From Sphaerimonospora sp050942215 (GTDB lineage: Bacteria; Actinomycetota; Actinomycetes; Streptosporangiales; Streptosporangiaceae), in NCBI RefSeq assembly GCF_050942215.1, contig NZ_CP192056.1, positions 3,224,001 through 3,288,000 on the forward strand: a stretch of DNA of 64,000 nt, written 5' to 3'. A program made the position numbers and the translations under genes. Below, one piece after another: positions 27,101 through 35,951 of the stretch. The notes beneath the pieces are model-generated. The model did not search any database. It was not told the DNA's origin and worked only from the letters and a program-made list of their open reading frames with translations. The stretch's first letter is position 1; each line of letters starts with the position of its first letter.

Positions 27101-27114
27101 GATCGTACGATCAT
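27099..27114. promoter_or_regulatory. 16-bp perfect palindrome over the HAD start codon
   Basis: ATGATCGTACGATCAT is a perfect palindrome that covers the HAD start codon, a possible -10 and the stop codon of the upstream gene. It resembles a GntR- or TetR-type operator; the binding protein is unknown. Confidence 0.55.
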
Positions 27115-27971
27115 AGCCCGTGTTGATTTCCGGACATATATGGTTTGAGAAAATCGTTGATCGCGCCACAGCCGAGGTAGTTGCGCACGGTGTGGAAGTC
27201 GAGCGGATCGATGTTGCAGGTCACGTCGCGTTCCACACCTTCGAAGCAGCCACGCAGATCCGGCGGGATGGCCGCGATGTCGTCCTTGTCCGCGACGTTG
27301 ATCCAGCGGCCGACGCCGGGCGGCCGGGTGCCCCGGCCGCTGACGGGGGCGGGCAGCAACCGCTCGAAGACGACGTCTCGCATGCCGAGCGGGCTGCCCA
27401 GTGTGATCAGCAGCTCGACCGACAGCTCCGGCTGCGCCCACAGCGCCTCGTACGTCACCACGCTGCCGAGCGAATGGGCGATCACCACCCGGGGCTCGCG
27501 CCGCCGGATCGTGTCGGCCACCGCGTCGCGGGCACGGCTACGCGGGGCGCCGCCCCCGAGATAGGCGGCGACCTCTGGGCAGAAGTCCTCGGCGAAACGC
27601 ACCGCGTGAGGGCCGAGGGAGTCCAGCAGCCACCCGGCCAGCCGGTGCGCGAGACCGGTCAGCGTCTCCCCGGCCAGGCCACGCAGCCGCCCGTCCAGCT
27701 GAGCCGCCCAGTCGGCGAGCACGAGCCCGGCCGGAGCCTCCATCTGGCCCACCGGGGTGCGCCGGACCGGCCGGTTCCGGTCGGCGGGGCGCAGGTGATG
27801 GGCGTAGTAGGCGATCTCGGAGAAGTACTCGCCGTTCTCCCGGCCGAGCCCCCTGCCCAGATAGCGGTCCCACTTGACCCGCATGGCCTCGGCCGCGCCG
27901 CCCGGCGAGCCGCCGGCGTCCTCGTAGTAGCGGTACTTCCCGATGCCGTGGACTCCGACGATCTCGCTCAA
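27111..27971 (-). CDS. Alpha/beta-hydrolase fold protein (lipase/PGAP1-like)
   Basis: A 286-residue protein. The opening strand EIVGVHGIGKYRY and the nucleophile elbow VVIAHSLGSVVTYEAL (Ser in HSLG) fit the serine-hydrolase family, with late Asp (NVADKDDIAAIP) and His (DFHTVRNYL) as candidate triad members. Start TTG 27971 is chosen for the ribosome-binding site AGGAGAGG 7 nt upstream; no other in-frame start in the area has one. No signal peptide is seen. It resembles proteins of unknown role in actinomycetes; substrate unknown. Confidence 0.75.
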   Translation of the reverse strand: MSEIVGVHGIGKYRYYEDAGGSPGGAAEAMRVKWDRYLGRGLGRENGEYFSEIAYYAHHLRPADRNRPVRRTPVGQMEAPAGLVLADWAAQLDGRLRGLAGETLTGLAHRLAGWLLDSLGPHAVRFAEDFCPEVAAYLGGGAPRSRARDAVADTIRRREPRVVIAHSLGSVVTYEALWAQPELSVELLITLGSPLGMRDVVFERLLPAPVSGRGTRPPGVGRWINVADKDDIAAIPPDLRGCFEGVERDVTCNIDPLDFHTVRNYLGCGAINDFLKPYMSGNQHGL

Positions 27972-28142
27972 GCCGCCGCCTCTCCTCGCGCCGAATCCCG
28001 CGTCACTCTGCACCAGGGGGTGGGCCGGGACAAGCTCAAGTCCGATTTGCGGCAATAAATAACGAGCGCGAGCGGCTTTACGGGGATAAGTTTATTGAGC
28101 CGCGAACAAGCCGGCCCGATGTCCTGGTGGAGAGGGGGGATC

Positions 28143-28568
28143 ATGCCAGATCCGTTGTACGTCCGCGGCTCGGTCGTCATCGCGGAGGCCGAGCTCGCCT
28201 GGCGTTTTTCGCGATCGTCCGGTCCCGGCGGCCAGGGCGTCAACACCACGGACAGCCGGGTCGAGCTCTGCTTCGACGTGGCGGCCACGACCGCGCTCGG
28301 ACCCGCGCTCAAGGCACGCGCCCTCGACCGGCTCGCGCCCCGCCTCGTCAACGGTGTGATCACCGTGACGGCCTCCGAGCACCGCTCGCAGCTGCGCAAC
28401 CGTGAGGCCGCCCGGGCGCGGCTGGCCCGTCTGCTGCGTGAGGCGATCGCACCGCCGCCGAAGAAGCGGCGCGAGACCAGGCCGTCCAAGGGCTCGATCG
28501 AGCGGCGCCTCACCGCCAAGAAACAGCGTTCCGACCTCAAACGCCTCCGCCGCACCCCCAGGCCGTGA
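28143..28568 (+). CDS. arfB: Peptidyl-tRNA hydrolase ArfB (stalled-ribosome rescue)
   Basis: A 141-residue class-I release-factor-like protein. The catalytic GGQ lies in SSGPGGQGVNTTDSRVEL, and a basic tail (KKRRETRPSKGSIERRL then KKQRSDLKRLRR) would enter the empty mRNA channel. It frees ribosomes stalled without a stop codon. ATG 28143 has GAGAGGGGGG upstream. Its own stop codon TGA is formed by the first bases of palindromic array B (C-GTGATC), an odd sharing noted separately. Confidence 0.93.
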   Translation: MPDPLYVRGSVVIAEAELAWRFSRSSGPGGQGVNTTDSRVELCFDVAATTALGPALKARALDRLAPRLVNGVITVTASEHRSQLRNREAARARLARLLREAIAPPPKKRRETRPSKGSIERRLTAKKQRSDLKRLRRTPRP

Positions 28569-28810
28569 TCTTGCGAATACTCGCACGCAGGCACCGTACG
28601 CAGGTATTTCACGTTCGTGATCTTGCAGTTCCTCGCAGAGACATCCGCTGACCAGGGAAAACCCGATCCGTGATCTTGCACTACTCCGCCAAGTGCAAGA
28701 TCAGCTGACGCATGGGCGCAGGCCAGACGGCCCACCTGCGAGAAAGTGCAAGATCACGGAGTTGGTTCGCGCAGGTCAGGGGGCAGGCCTGCGAGCAAGT
28801 GCAAGATCAC
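28565..28810. repeat. Palindromic array B of 53-bp GTGATCTTGC units
   Basis: Left half: units at 28565-28616 (52 bp) and 28617-28669 (53 bp). Centre: TGATCTTGCA (28671-28680) pairs with TGCAAGATCA (28694-28703) over 13 nt. Right half: inverse units at 28705-28757 and 28758-28810. It fills the gap between convergent arfB and a HAD gene, and overlaps both stop codons. The first unit is nearly identical to that of array C (GTGATCTTGCGAATACTCGC in both). Confidence 0.9.
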
Positions 28811-29598
28811 GGGGTGGGGTGGACGAGGTCGATGAGGTCGGCGACGGAGTCGACGACCTGGGAGGGCCGGAACGGATAGCGGTCTATCTGGTCCTGCTGC
28901 GTCACCCCGGTGAGCACGAGGATCGTGTGCAGGCCCGCCTCGATCCCGCAGACCACGTCGGTGTCCATCCGGTCGCCGATCATCGCGGTGCTCTCGCTGT
29001 GCGCGTCGATCCGGTTGAGCGCGCTGCGCATCATCATCGGGTTCGGCTTGCCCACGAAGTACGGCTCCACGCCGGTCGCCTTCGTGATCATCGCGGCGAC
29101 CGCGCCGCACGCGGGCAGCGATCCCTCGTGCGACGGCCCGATCGGGTCGGGATTGGTCGCGATGAACCGCGCGCCGTTCTCGATCAGCCGGATCGCGCGG
29201 GTTATCGAGGTGAAGCTGTAGGTCCTGGTCTCGCCGAGCACGACGTAGTCGGGATCTAGATCTGTCAGGACATAACCGCATTCGTGCAACGCGGTGGTGA
29301 GCCCCGCCTCGCCGATCACGTAGGCCGAGCCCTCCGGGCGCTGATCGGCCAGGAACTGGGCGGTGGCCAGGGCGGAGGTCCAGATCGCCTCCGGCGGCAC
29401 CTCCAGGCCGGCGGCGCGCAGCCGTACGGACAGGTCACGGGGCGTATAAATAGAGTTATTCGTCAGGACAAGGAACCGTTTGCCCGACTCGCGCAGCCGC
29501 TTGATGAACTCGTCCGCCCCCGGCACCGGATGTCCCTCATGGACCAGGACGCCGTCCATGTCGGACAGCCACGACTCGATCGGCCTGCGCTCGCTCAT
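28807..29598 (-). CDS. HAD-superfamily hydrolase, subfamily IIA (NagD-like)
   Basis: A 263-residue HAD-IIA phosphatase. SWLSDMDGVLVHEGHPVPGA (nucleophile aspartates), FLVLTNNS (motif II), PYFVGKPNPMMMR (motif III) and AMIGDRMDTDVVCGIEAG (motif IV) are complete; the large C2 cap sits between. Substrates in the family are sugar or nucleotide monophosphates. ATG 29598 (MSERRPIE). Its stop codon TGA is read from the outer unit of palindromic array B. Confidence 0.92.
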   Translation of the reverse strand: MSERRPIESWLSDMDGVLVHEGHPVPGADEFIKRLRESGKRFLVLTNNSIYTPRDLSVRLRAAGLEVPPEAIWTSALATAQFLADQRPEGSAYVIGEAGLTTALHECGYVLTDLDPDYVVLGETRTYSFTSITRAIRLIENGARFIATNPDPIGPSHEGSLPACGAVAAMITKATGVEPYFVGKPNPMMMRSALNRIDAHSESTAMIGDRMDTDVVCGIEAGLHTILVLTGVTQQDQIDRYPFRPSQVVDSVADLIDLVHPTP

Positions 29599-29691
29599 GG
29601 GTCCAAGAATGACAGCTTCCGCCTGCACCAGACGAATCCGGCAGAACACACCCGATGGAATTTTCACCGCGCTCCCCGGGTTGCCGCGACC

Positions 29692-30735
29692 ATGAGCATG
29701 GACAACATCCACGGCCTGCCGCGCGGGACGGCCACGGTGCCGCTGTCGATCCTCGAACTCGCGACCGTCGGCGAGGGAGGCTCGCCGGCCGAGGCGCTCG
29801 GCGTCGCCACCGAGCTGGCCCGGCGCGCCGAGGAGTGGGGCTATCACCGCCTCTGGGTGGCCGAGCACCATGGGATGCCGGGGGTGGCGAGCTCCTCGCC
29901 CGCCGTGCTCATCGCGCACCTGGCAGCGGCGACCCGCACGATCCGGATCGGCTCGGGCGGGGTGATGCTGCCCAACCACGCCCCGCTGGTGATCGCCGAG
30001 CAGTTCGGCACCCTGCACGCGCTGCATCCGGGCCGCATCGACCTCGGCCTCGGCCGCGCCCCGGGCACCGACATGGCCACGGCGAACGCGCTGCGCCGCT
30101 CGGCCGAGGTGAACCCCGACGACTTCCCGCAGCAGCTCGACGAGCTGACCCGCTTCCTCGACGGGTCCTTCCCGCAGGGTCACCCGTACGCGAAGATCCA
30201 GGCCGTGCCGCGCGGGGCCGACCGGCCGCCGATCTGGCTGCTCGGCTCCAGCGGGTTCAGCGCCCGCCTCGCCGGGCTGCTCGGGCTGCCGTTCGCGTTC
30301 GCCCACCATTTCAGCGCGGCCAACACGGAGCCGGCGCTCGAGCTGTACCGTTCCTGTTTCCGGCCTTCGGAGGTGCTCGCCGAGCCGTACGCGATGATCG
30401 GCGTGTCGGCCGTCGCGGCCGACACCGAGGCGGAGGCGCTGCGGCAGGCCATGGCGGGCGCGCTGTCCTGGCTGCACCTGCGCTCGGGCCGCCCTGGCCG
30501 GATGCCCACCCCCGAGGAGGCGGAGGCCTACCCCTACAGCCCGCTGGAGCTGGAGTTCGTCCGCGAGCGGCTGTCCACGGTCGTGCACGGCGACGCCGAG
30601 CGGGTGCGGGCCGAGCTGGACGAGCTGCGCGGCCGCACCGGCGCGGACGAACTCATGATCACCACACAGGTGCACGGCGGCGCGGCCCGCCTGCGCAACT
30701 ACGAGCTGATCGCCAAGGTGTACGGCATGCCGTAG
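29692..30735 (+). CDS. LLM-class flavin-dependent oxidoreductase (luciferase-like)
   Basis: A 347-residue bacterial-luciferase-fold monooxygenase of the MsnO8/alkanal group. PLSILELATVGEG, YHRLWVAEHHGMPGVASSSP, IRIGSGGVMLPNHAPL, LGLGRAPGTD and LLGSSGFSARLAGLLGLPFAFAHHF are the family blocks. FMN or F420 is the likely cofactor. ATG 29692 (MSMDN) is taken; a second ATG follows at 29698. It is divergent from the HAD-IIA gene and followed 26 bp later by a kinase-like gene. Substrate unknown. Confidence 0.88.
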   Translation: MSMDNIHGLPRGTATVPLSILELATVGEGGSPAEALGVATELARRAEEWGYHRLWVAEHHGMPGVASSSPAVLIAHLAAATRTIRIGSGGVMLPNHAPLVIAEQFGTLHALHPGRIDLGLGRAPGTDMATANALRRSAEVNPDDFPQQLDELTRFLDGSFPQGHPYAKIQAVPRGADRPPIWLLGSSGFSARLAGLLGLPFAFAHHFSAANTEPALELYRSCFRPSEVLAEPYAMIGVSAVAADTEAEALRQAMAGALSWLHLRSGRPGRMPTPEEAEAYPYSPLELEFVRERLSTVVHGDAERVRAELDELRGRTGADELMITTQVHGGAARLRNYELIAKVYGMP

Positions 30736-30761
30736 ATCCGGATCACCTTAGAGTTCGATCT

Positions 30762-31682
30762 GTGCACGCCCCCCGCGCTTCCGCCCCGCCCCCGCTCGAC
30801 GAGCTCGTACGGCTCGCGCCGCCGGGCGCGCGGGCGGCCGGTCCCGTGACCGTGCTCAAGGAGACCCGGGTGCTGGTGGTCCGGGTCGGCGACGTCGTCG
30901 TCAAGGCCCACCCGCCGGAGACCGACGAGGCGGGACTGCGCGCCAGACTGGCGGCCGTACGGCGGCTGCCCGAGATCATGCTCACCCCGCTCGCGCTGCA
31001 CCGGCTGGACGGCGAGCCGCCGTACGGGGGCCGGCTCGTCACCATCTGGCCGGCGGGCGTCCCTCTGACCCCAGACGACCTGGACGGGAGCGGCCCGGAG
31101 TCCCACGGCGGCGGATCGCCGTGGGAGGAGGGCGGGCGGCTGCTCGCCCTGCTGCACGCCCATCCCCCGCCGGCCGGGCTGCCTCCGGCGGGCGGGCCCG
31201 CCAGGGTGGCCAGGGCCGTCGCCGGGCTCGCCGAGACGGGCGCCCCCGCCCGGGTCCTCGCCCCGATCCGGGAGGCGTACGCCGCGCTGCCGCGGGGGCC
31301 GGGGCTGCCGCCGCGGCTGACGCACGGCGACTGGCATCTCGGCCAGCTCGTCGAGCATCGGGGCCGCTGGCTGCTCATCGACCCCGACGACCTCGGCGTG
31401 GGCGACCCGGCGTGGGACCTGGCCCGCCCCGCGGCGTGGTTCGCCGCCGGGCTGCTGGAGCCGGAGACCTGGGAGCGCCTCCTGTCCGCCTACCTCGCCG
31501 CGGGCGGCACCGCCGTGTCCTCCGGCGATCCGTGGCGGGAACTCGACGCGCCGGCCCGGGCGTTGACGGTCCAGTTGGCCGCGACGGCCGTGGCGACGGC
31601 GACGAGGGCGGGCGAACCCCTCGACGACGTGGCCGCGGCGATGGTGTCCTCGTGCGAGAGGATCGCCGCGGCCGGCCGGTGA
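30762..31682 (+). CDS. APH-fold phosphotransferase
   Basis: A 306-residue aminoglycoside-phosphotransferase-like protein. The catalytic loop reads THGDWHLGQL and the metal motif LLIDPDDLGVGDPAWDL. The N-lobe is short (VVKAHPPETDEAG). GTG 30762 stands 7 nt after TAGAGT (about 30750-30755), which suggests a leaderless mRNA. The substrate is unknown; a metabolite kinase is as likely as a resistance enzyme. It is followed 30 bp later by the zinc-ribbon gene. Confidence 0.8.
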   Translation: MHAPRASAPPPLDELVRLAPPGARAAGPVTVLKETRVLVVRVGDVVVKAHPPETDEAGLRARLAAVRRLPEIMLTPLALHRLDGEPPYGGRLVTIWPAGVPLTPDDLDGSGPESHGGGSPWEEGGRLLALLHAHPPPAGLPPAGGPARVARAVAGLAETGAPARVLAPIREAYAALPRGPGLPPRLTHGDWHLGQLVEHRGRWLLIDPDDLGVGDPAWDLARPAAWFAAGLLEPETWERLLSAYLAAGGTAVSSGDPWRELDAPARALTVQLAATAVATATRAGEPLDDVAAAMVSSCERIAAAGR

Positions 31683-31712
31683 CGGATTCGACGACGCAGG
31701 GAGACGCAGTTG

Positions 31713-31976
31713 ATGGAGTGCCCGAAGTGCCGCGGCGACATGCGGACGTACGAGCGCAACGGTGTCCGCATCGAGCAGTGCGACAACTGCCGGGGGATCT
31801 TCCTCGACCACGGCGAGCTGGAGACGCTGACCCGGCTGGAGTCCCAGTGGGCGCAGCAGCACTACGCGCCGCCGCCGCCGCCCGCCCCCGGCGGCCCGGC
31901 CTGGGGCGCGCCGCACCACGGGCACTACGGCCACCGCCGCCAGCGCAGCTGGGTGGGCATGCTGTTCTCCAGCTGA
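31713..31976 (+). CDS. TFIIB-type zinc-ribbon protein
   Basis: An 87-residue protein. MECPKCRGDM and EQCDNCRGIFLD give a CX2C-CX2C zinc ribbon (zf-TFIIB family), followed by a Pro-rich stretch and a His-rich segment (HHGHYGHRRQR) that may bind further metal. ATG 31713 has GGGAG at 31699-31703. Function unknown. Its stop is 1 bp from that of the convergent ABC-F gene. Confidence 0.85.
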   Translation: MECPKCRGDMRTYERNGVRIEQCDNCRGIFLDHGELETLTRLESQWAQQHYAPPPPPAPGGPAWGAPHHGHYGHRRQRSWVGMLFSS

Positions 31977-31977
31977 G

Positions 31978-33567
31978 TCAGGTGTCCGTCAGCCCCTCCG
32001 GCCCCACCGTCAGCCACCTGGTGATCCCGACGGACTCCAGGAACGGCAGATCGTGGGCGGCCACGATCAACGCGCCGCGATAGGCCGACAGCGCCTGCGC
32101 GAGCACCCGGACGCCGGCCAGATCGAGGTTGTTGGTCGGCTCGTCCAGCAGCAGGAGCTGCGGGGCGGGCTCGGCCAGCAGGAGCGCGGCGAGCACGGCG
32201 CGGAACCGCTCCCCGCCCGACAGCGTGCCGGCCGCCCGCTCGGCCCGGTCGCCGCGGAACAGGAACCTGGCGAGCCCGGCCCTGACCGCGTTCACCGGCG
32301 CGGCCGGGGCGACGGCCCGCACGTTGTCGACCAGGCTCAGCGAGTCGTCGAGCACGTCGAGCCGCTGCGGCAGACAGCGCACGGGGACCCCGGCCCTGAC
32401 CGTCCCCTCCACCGGCGGGATCTCTCCCGTGATCGTACGGAGCAGCGTGGTCTTGCCCGCCCCGTTACGGCCGAGCAGCGCGATCCGCTCCGGGCCCCCG
32501 ACGATCAGGTCGCCGACGGGGCCGGCGGCCGTACGGACGCCGTCGAGGACGAGGACCGTGCGACCGGCCGGGACCGTCGTGGCGGGCAGCTCCACCCTGA
32601 TCTCGGAGTCGTCGCGGAGCGCGTCCTCCGCCTCGGCCAGCCGCTCGCGCGCCTCAGACAGCTTCTCCTCGTGCATGGTGCGGTGCTTGCCGGCCGACAC
32701 CTGGGCCTGTCGCTTGCGCTCCTGCATGATGATCTTCGGCTCGCGTTTGTTCTCGTACATCTTGGTGCCGTACCGCACCCTGCGCGACAGCTTGGCCTGC
32801 GCCTCGGCCAGCTCGCGCCGCCGGCGGCGCACGTCGCCCTCCGCGGCCCGGACCGCACGCTCGGCGGCCTCCCTCTCGACGGCCAGCACCTGCTCGTACT
32901 CGCTCAGCGTGCCGCCGAACGTCCGCGCGGCCGGCAGATCGGCGATCTGGTCGACCAGTTCGAGCAACGCACGGTCGTGGCTGACCACGACCAGCGTCCT
33001 CGTCCAGGACGAGACGGCGTCGTACAGCCGCCGTCTGGCGTCCAGGTCGAGGTTGTTCGTCGGCTCGTCGAGCAGGAGGATCTCCGGTTCCGCGAGGAAC
33101 CGTGCGGCGAGCCCGACCAGCATCGTCTCTCCGCCGGAGAGCGTGGCGACCGTCCGGTCGAGGTCCACCTCGCCGAGGCCGAGCCGGTCGAGCTCGGCGC
33201 GGGCGCGCTCCTCGACGTCCCAGATCACCGCGTCGAAGTTCGCCTCGCTGAGATCCCCGCGCTCGATCGCGTGCAGGGCCCGCCGGGCGGGGGTGATCCC
33301 GAGCAGGTCCGCGACCGTACGGCTCGCGCCGAGCGGCAGGTTCTGCGGCAGGTAGCCGACGCCGCCGGTCACGCCGACGGTGCCTGCCGAGGGGGTCAGC
33401 TCTCCGGCGATGATCCTGAGCAGCGTCGACTTTCCCGACCCGTTGGCCCCGATGAGCCCGGTGCGGCCGGTGCCGAATGCGAATCGGAGGTCCTCGAATA
33501 CGGCGGAACCGTCGGGCCAATAAAAGGACAAATCGGTGCAGACAACTGAAAAAGACACAGAAGACAT
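31978..33567 (-). CDS. ABC-F family ATPase (ribosome-acting)
   Basis: A 529-residue protein with two ABC ATPase domains and no membrane segments. Walker A motifs are GANGSGKST and GRNGAGKTT; each domain has LSGGE and DEPTNNLD. A basic, charged linker (about residues 220-330, with KREPKIIMQERKR) is the inter-domain part that reaches the ribosomal tRNA sites. Such proteins either protect ribosomes from antibiotics or act as translation factors. ATG 33567 has GGGGAG upstream. A long leader with a stem-loop and a small open reading frame suggests attenuation control (see finding). Confidence 0.9.
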   Translation of the reverse strand: MSSVSFSVVCTDLSFYWPDGSAVFEDLRFAFGTGRTGLIGANGSGKSTLLRIIAGELTPSAGTVGVTGGVGYLPQNLPLGASRTVADLLGITPARRALHAIERGDLSEANFDAVIWDVEERARAELDRLGLGEVDLDRTVATLSGGETMLVGLAARFLAEPEILLLDEPTNNLDLDARRRLYDAVSSWTRTLVVVSHDRALLELVDQIADLPAARTFGGTLSEYEQVLAVEREAAERAVRAAEGDVRRRRRELAEAQAKLSRRVRYGTKMYENKREPKIIMQERKRQAQVSAGKHRTMHEEKLSEARERLAEAEDALRDDSEIRVELPATTVPAGRTVLVLDGVRTAAGPVGDLIVGGPERIALLGRNGAGKTTLLRTITGEIPPVEGTVRAGVPVRCLPQRLDVLDDSLSLVDNVRAVAPAAPVNAVRAGLARFLFRGDRAERAAGTLSGGERFRAVLAALLLAEPAPQLLLLDEPTNNLDLAGVRVLAQALSAYRGALIVAAHDLPFLESVGITRWLTVGPEGLTDT

Positions 33568-33953
33568 GGGCGGCTCCCCGGACGTGAGCGGTGACGACGG
33601 ATATGCGCGTGGAGACACCGCGGGCACAGGCCGGGAATCGGGACGCCGCGAAGAAGGGCCCTGAGGTCGCTGCGCCAGGCCACCGGCAGGGCGGTGGTCG
33701 AGCGCGGTGTCGTGACCTCAGTGCTTCAACGAACCCTCCGGGAGAAGGCGGCAGGACACGAGCCAGGGTAAATAAGCAGCGGCCGGGGACGCCACTCATT
33801 TAACGGGGCCGGCGCGATCGGCACGCACCGGATTGCGCCCCGATTCCAAGGGGGAGATAAATGGCTACCCCCTCTGCACCGGCGTACGGATCCAGGAGTA
33901 AGGTAACCCTGGCCTAAGTTAGGTCAGGCTTATCGGCTCTCAGAGGGGGCACC
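33568..33953. other. Divergent intergenic region (ABC-F leader and iron-box promoter)
   Basis: About 230 nt on the ABC-F side form a long leader. It contains CTGAGGTC (33661-33668) pairing with GACCTCAG (33714-33721) and a 13-codon frame (33718-33759, - strand) that ends in that stem. The efeU side holds two DtxR-type iron boxes. No other gene is seen. Confidence 0.55.
33899..33937. promoter_or_regulatory. Tandem DtxR/IdeR iron boxes upstream of efeU
   Basis: TAAGGTAACCCTGGCCTAA (33899-33917) matches 16 of 19 positions of the iron-box consensus TWAGGTWAGSCTWACCTWA. A weaker second copy (TTAGGTCAGGCTTATCG, from 33919) follows with a 20-bp step. Fe-bound DtxR/IdeR would repress efeUOB when iron is plentiful. 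Confidence 0.8.
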
Positions 33954-34796
33954 GTGTTCGCGAGCTACCTGATCGGTCTGCGCGAAGGCCTGGAGGCGGC
34001 CCTCGTCGTCTCGATCCTGGTGGCCTTCCTGGTCAAGAGCGACAGCCGCGACCGGCTGCCGCTCGTATGGGCCGGGGTGGGCGCCGCACTCGCGCTGTCG
34101 ATCGGGTTCGGCGCGCTGCTCACCTTCACCGCCACGCACCTCGCCTCGCAGCAGCAGGAGCTGTTCGACGCCGTCACCTCCCTCACCGCGACGATCTTCG
34201 TGACCTTCATGGTGTTCTGGATGCGTACGGCCGCGCGGCGGCTGTCGGGCGAGCTCCGCCAGAAGCTGAGCGAGGCCCTCCGGCTCGGCGCGACCGCGGT
34301 CGCCGTGGTCGCCTTCCTCGCCGTCGCAAGGGAAGGGCTGGAGACCGCGCTGCTGTGGTTCGCCGCCGTGCAGGGCGCCACCACCAGTGCCAGCCCGCTG
34401 ATCGGCATCACCCTCGGGCTGCTGACCGCCGTCGCGATCGGCTGGGGACTGTACCGCAGCGCCCTGCGGATCAACCTCACCAGGTTCTTCACCTGGACCG
34501 GGCTGCTGCTGATCCTCGTCGCGGCGGGCATCTTCAAGTACGGAGTGCACGACCTGCAGGAGGCGGGCGTGCTGCCCGGGCTCGCCACCCACGCCTTCGA
34601 CATCAGCGGCGTGCTCGACCCGGGGGCCTGGTACTCGACGCTCCTCAGCGGCATGTTCAACATCACCCCACAGCCGAGCGTGCTGGAGACCATCGCCTGG
34701 GTGGCCTACGCGGTGCCGGTCCTCTTCTTCTTCCTGAGGTCCTCCGGCCGGACGCCCGCCGCCCCGGTGCCCACACAGGCCCAGACCGCCGCCTGA
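33954..34796 (+). CDS. efeU: EfeU/FTR1-type iron permease
   Basis: A 280-residue, seven-span membrane permease. Two REGLE iron-binding motifs are seen, at residues 10-14 (LREGLEAALVV) and 126-130 (AREGLETALL), as in yeast Ftr1. It moves iron inward after processing by the partner proteins. GTG 33954 starts it, 17 bp after the iron boxes. First gene of efeUOB. Confidence 0.93.
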   Translation: MFASYLIGLREGLEAALVVSILVAFLVKSDSRDRLPLVWAGVGAALALSIGFGALLTFTATHLASQQQELFDAVTSLTATIFVTFMVFWMRTAARRLSGELRQKLSEALRLGATAVAVVAFLAVAREGLETALLWFAAVQGATTSASPLIGITLGLLTAVAIGWGLYRSALRINLTRFFTWTGLLLILVAAGIFKYGVHDLQEAGVLPGLATHAFDISGVLDPGAWYSTLLSGMFNITPQPSVLETIAWVAYAVPVLFFFLRSSGRTPAAPVPTQAQTAA

Positions 34797-34817
34797 TCCG
34801 GAAATCACGGAGTCCAC

Positions 34818-35951
34818 ATGCGCACCCCCATCGCCACGGCCGCCGCCGCACTCGCCCTCGCCGGCCTCGCCGCCTGCTCATCCGCCGAGACGTCCTCCGG
34901 GGCGGACGGCGACGCCGCGGACAAGAAGATCACGGTCGCGGCCACCGACACCGAATGCGCCGTCGGCACGGCCGAGCTGCCCGCCGGCACCTCGACGTTC
35001 ACCGTGACCAACAACGGCAGCAAGGTCACCGAGTTCTACGTCTACGCCGCGGGCGACCGGGTGATGGGCGAGGTCGAGAACATCGTCCCCGGCCTGACCC
35101 GCGACATGGTCGTCGAGCTCCCGCCCGGGTTGTACGAGACCGCGTGCAAGCCCGGCATGATCGGCAAGGGCATCCGGAACCCGCTCAAGGTCACCGGCGA
35201 GCACCGGCCACTGACACAGGACGCGCAGCTCGCCGCGGCGGTCGCCGGCTACAAGCGCTACGTCAAGAGCCAGTCGGACACGCTGCTCGTCAAGACGAAG
35301 GAGTTCGCCGATGCCGTCAAGGCCGGCGACGCCGAGAACGCCAAGCGGCTCTTCCCCGTGGCGAGGACGTACTGGGAGCGCATCGAGCCGGTGGCGGAGA
35401 TCTTCGGCGACCTCGACCCGGCCATCGACGCACGGGAGAACGACGTGGCCGAGGGCGAGGAGTGGACCGGGTTCCACCGCATCGAGAAGGACCTGTGGGT
35501 CGGCAAGGACATCAGCGGGGACGGGCCGCTCGCCGACAAGCTGATGACCGACGTCACCACCATCGTCGAGAAGGCCAACGCGACCGACCTGTCGCCCGTG
35601 CAGCTCGCCAACGGCGCCAAGGAACTGCTCGACGAGGTCGCCACCGGGAAGATCACCGGTGAGGAGGACCGCTACTCCCACACCGACCTGTGGGACTTCG
35701 ACGCCAACCTGCAGGGCAGCAAGGCCGCGGTCCAGGCGCTGCGGCCGGTGCTGGAGGAGCGGGCTCCCGACCTGGTGAAGACGCTCGACGAGAAGTTCGC
35801 CGCGGCCGAGCAGGCCCTGGAGCGGCACAGGTCCGGCGACGGCTGGCAGCTGCACACCGAGCTGTCCAAGGACGATCTGCGCCTGCTGTCCGACGCCATC
35901 AACGCCCTGGCCGAACCGATCAGCAAGGTGGCCGCGGTGGTGGCCAAGTGA
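34818..35951 (+). CDS. efeO: EfeO-type iron-binding lipoprotein
   Basis: A 377-residue exported protein. The lipobox LAAC places the lipid-bearing Cys at residue 20. An N-terminal cupredoxin-like domain (KITVAATDTECAVGTAELPAG to about 125) is followed by the M75-peptidase-like domain with the HxxE motif FHRIEKDLW. It supplies iron to EfeU on the outer face of the membrane. The gene starts 21 bp after efeU. Confidence 0.92.
   Translation: MRTPIATAAAALALAGLAACSSAETSSGADGDAADKKITVAATDTECAVGTAELPAGTSTFTVTNNGSKVTEFYVYAAGDRVMGEVENIVPGLTRDMVVELPPGLYETACKPGMIGKGIRNPLKVTGEHRPLTQDAQLAAAVAGYKRYVKSQSDTLLVKTKEFADAVKAGDAENAKRLFPVARTYWERIEPVAEIFGDLDPAIDARENDVAEGEEWTGFHRIEKDLWVGKDISGDGPLADKLMTDVTTIVEKANATDLSPVQLANGAKELLDEVATGKITGEEDRYSHTDLWDFDANLQGSKAAVQALRPVLEERAPDLVKTLDEKFAAAEQALERHRSGDGWQLHTELSKDDLRLLSDAINALAEPISKVAAVVAK

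Noticed and set aside
28565..28810. Palindromic arrays as CRISPR
   Set aside because: The units are inverted about a centre, have no constant repeat with unique spacers of the CRISPR kind, and no cas genes are present.
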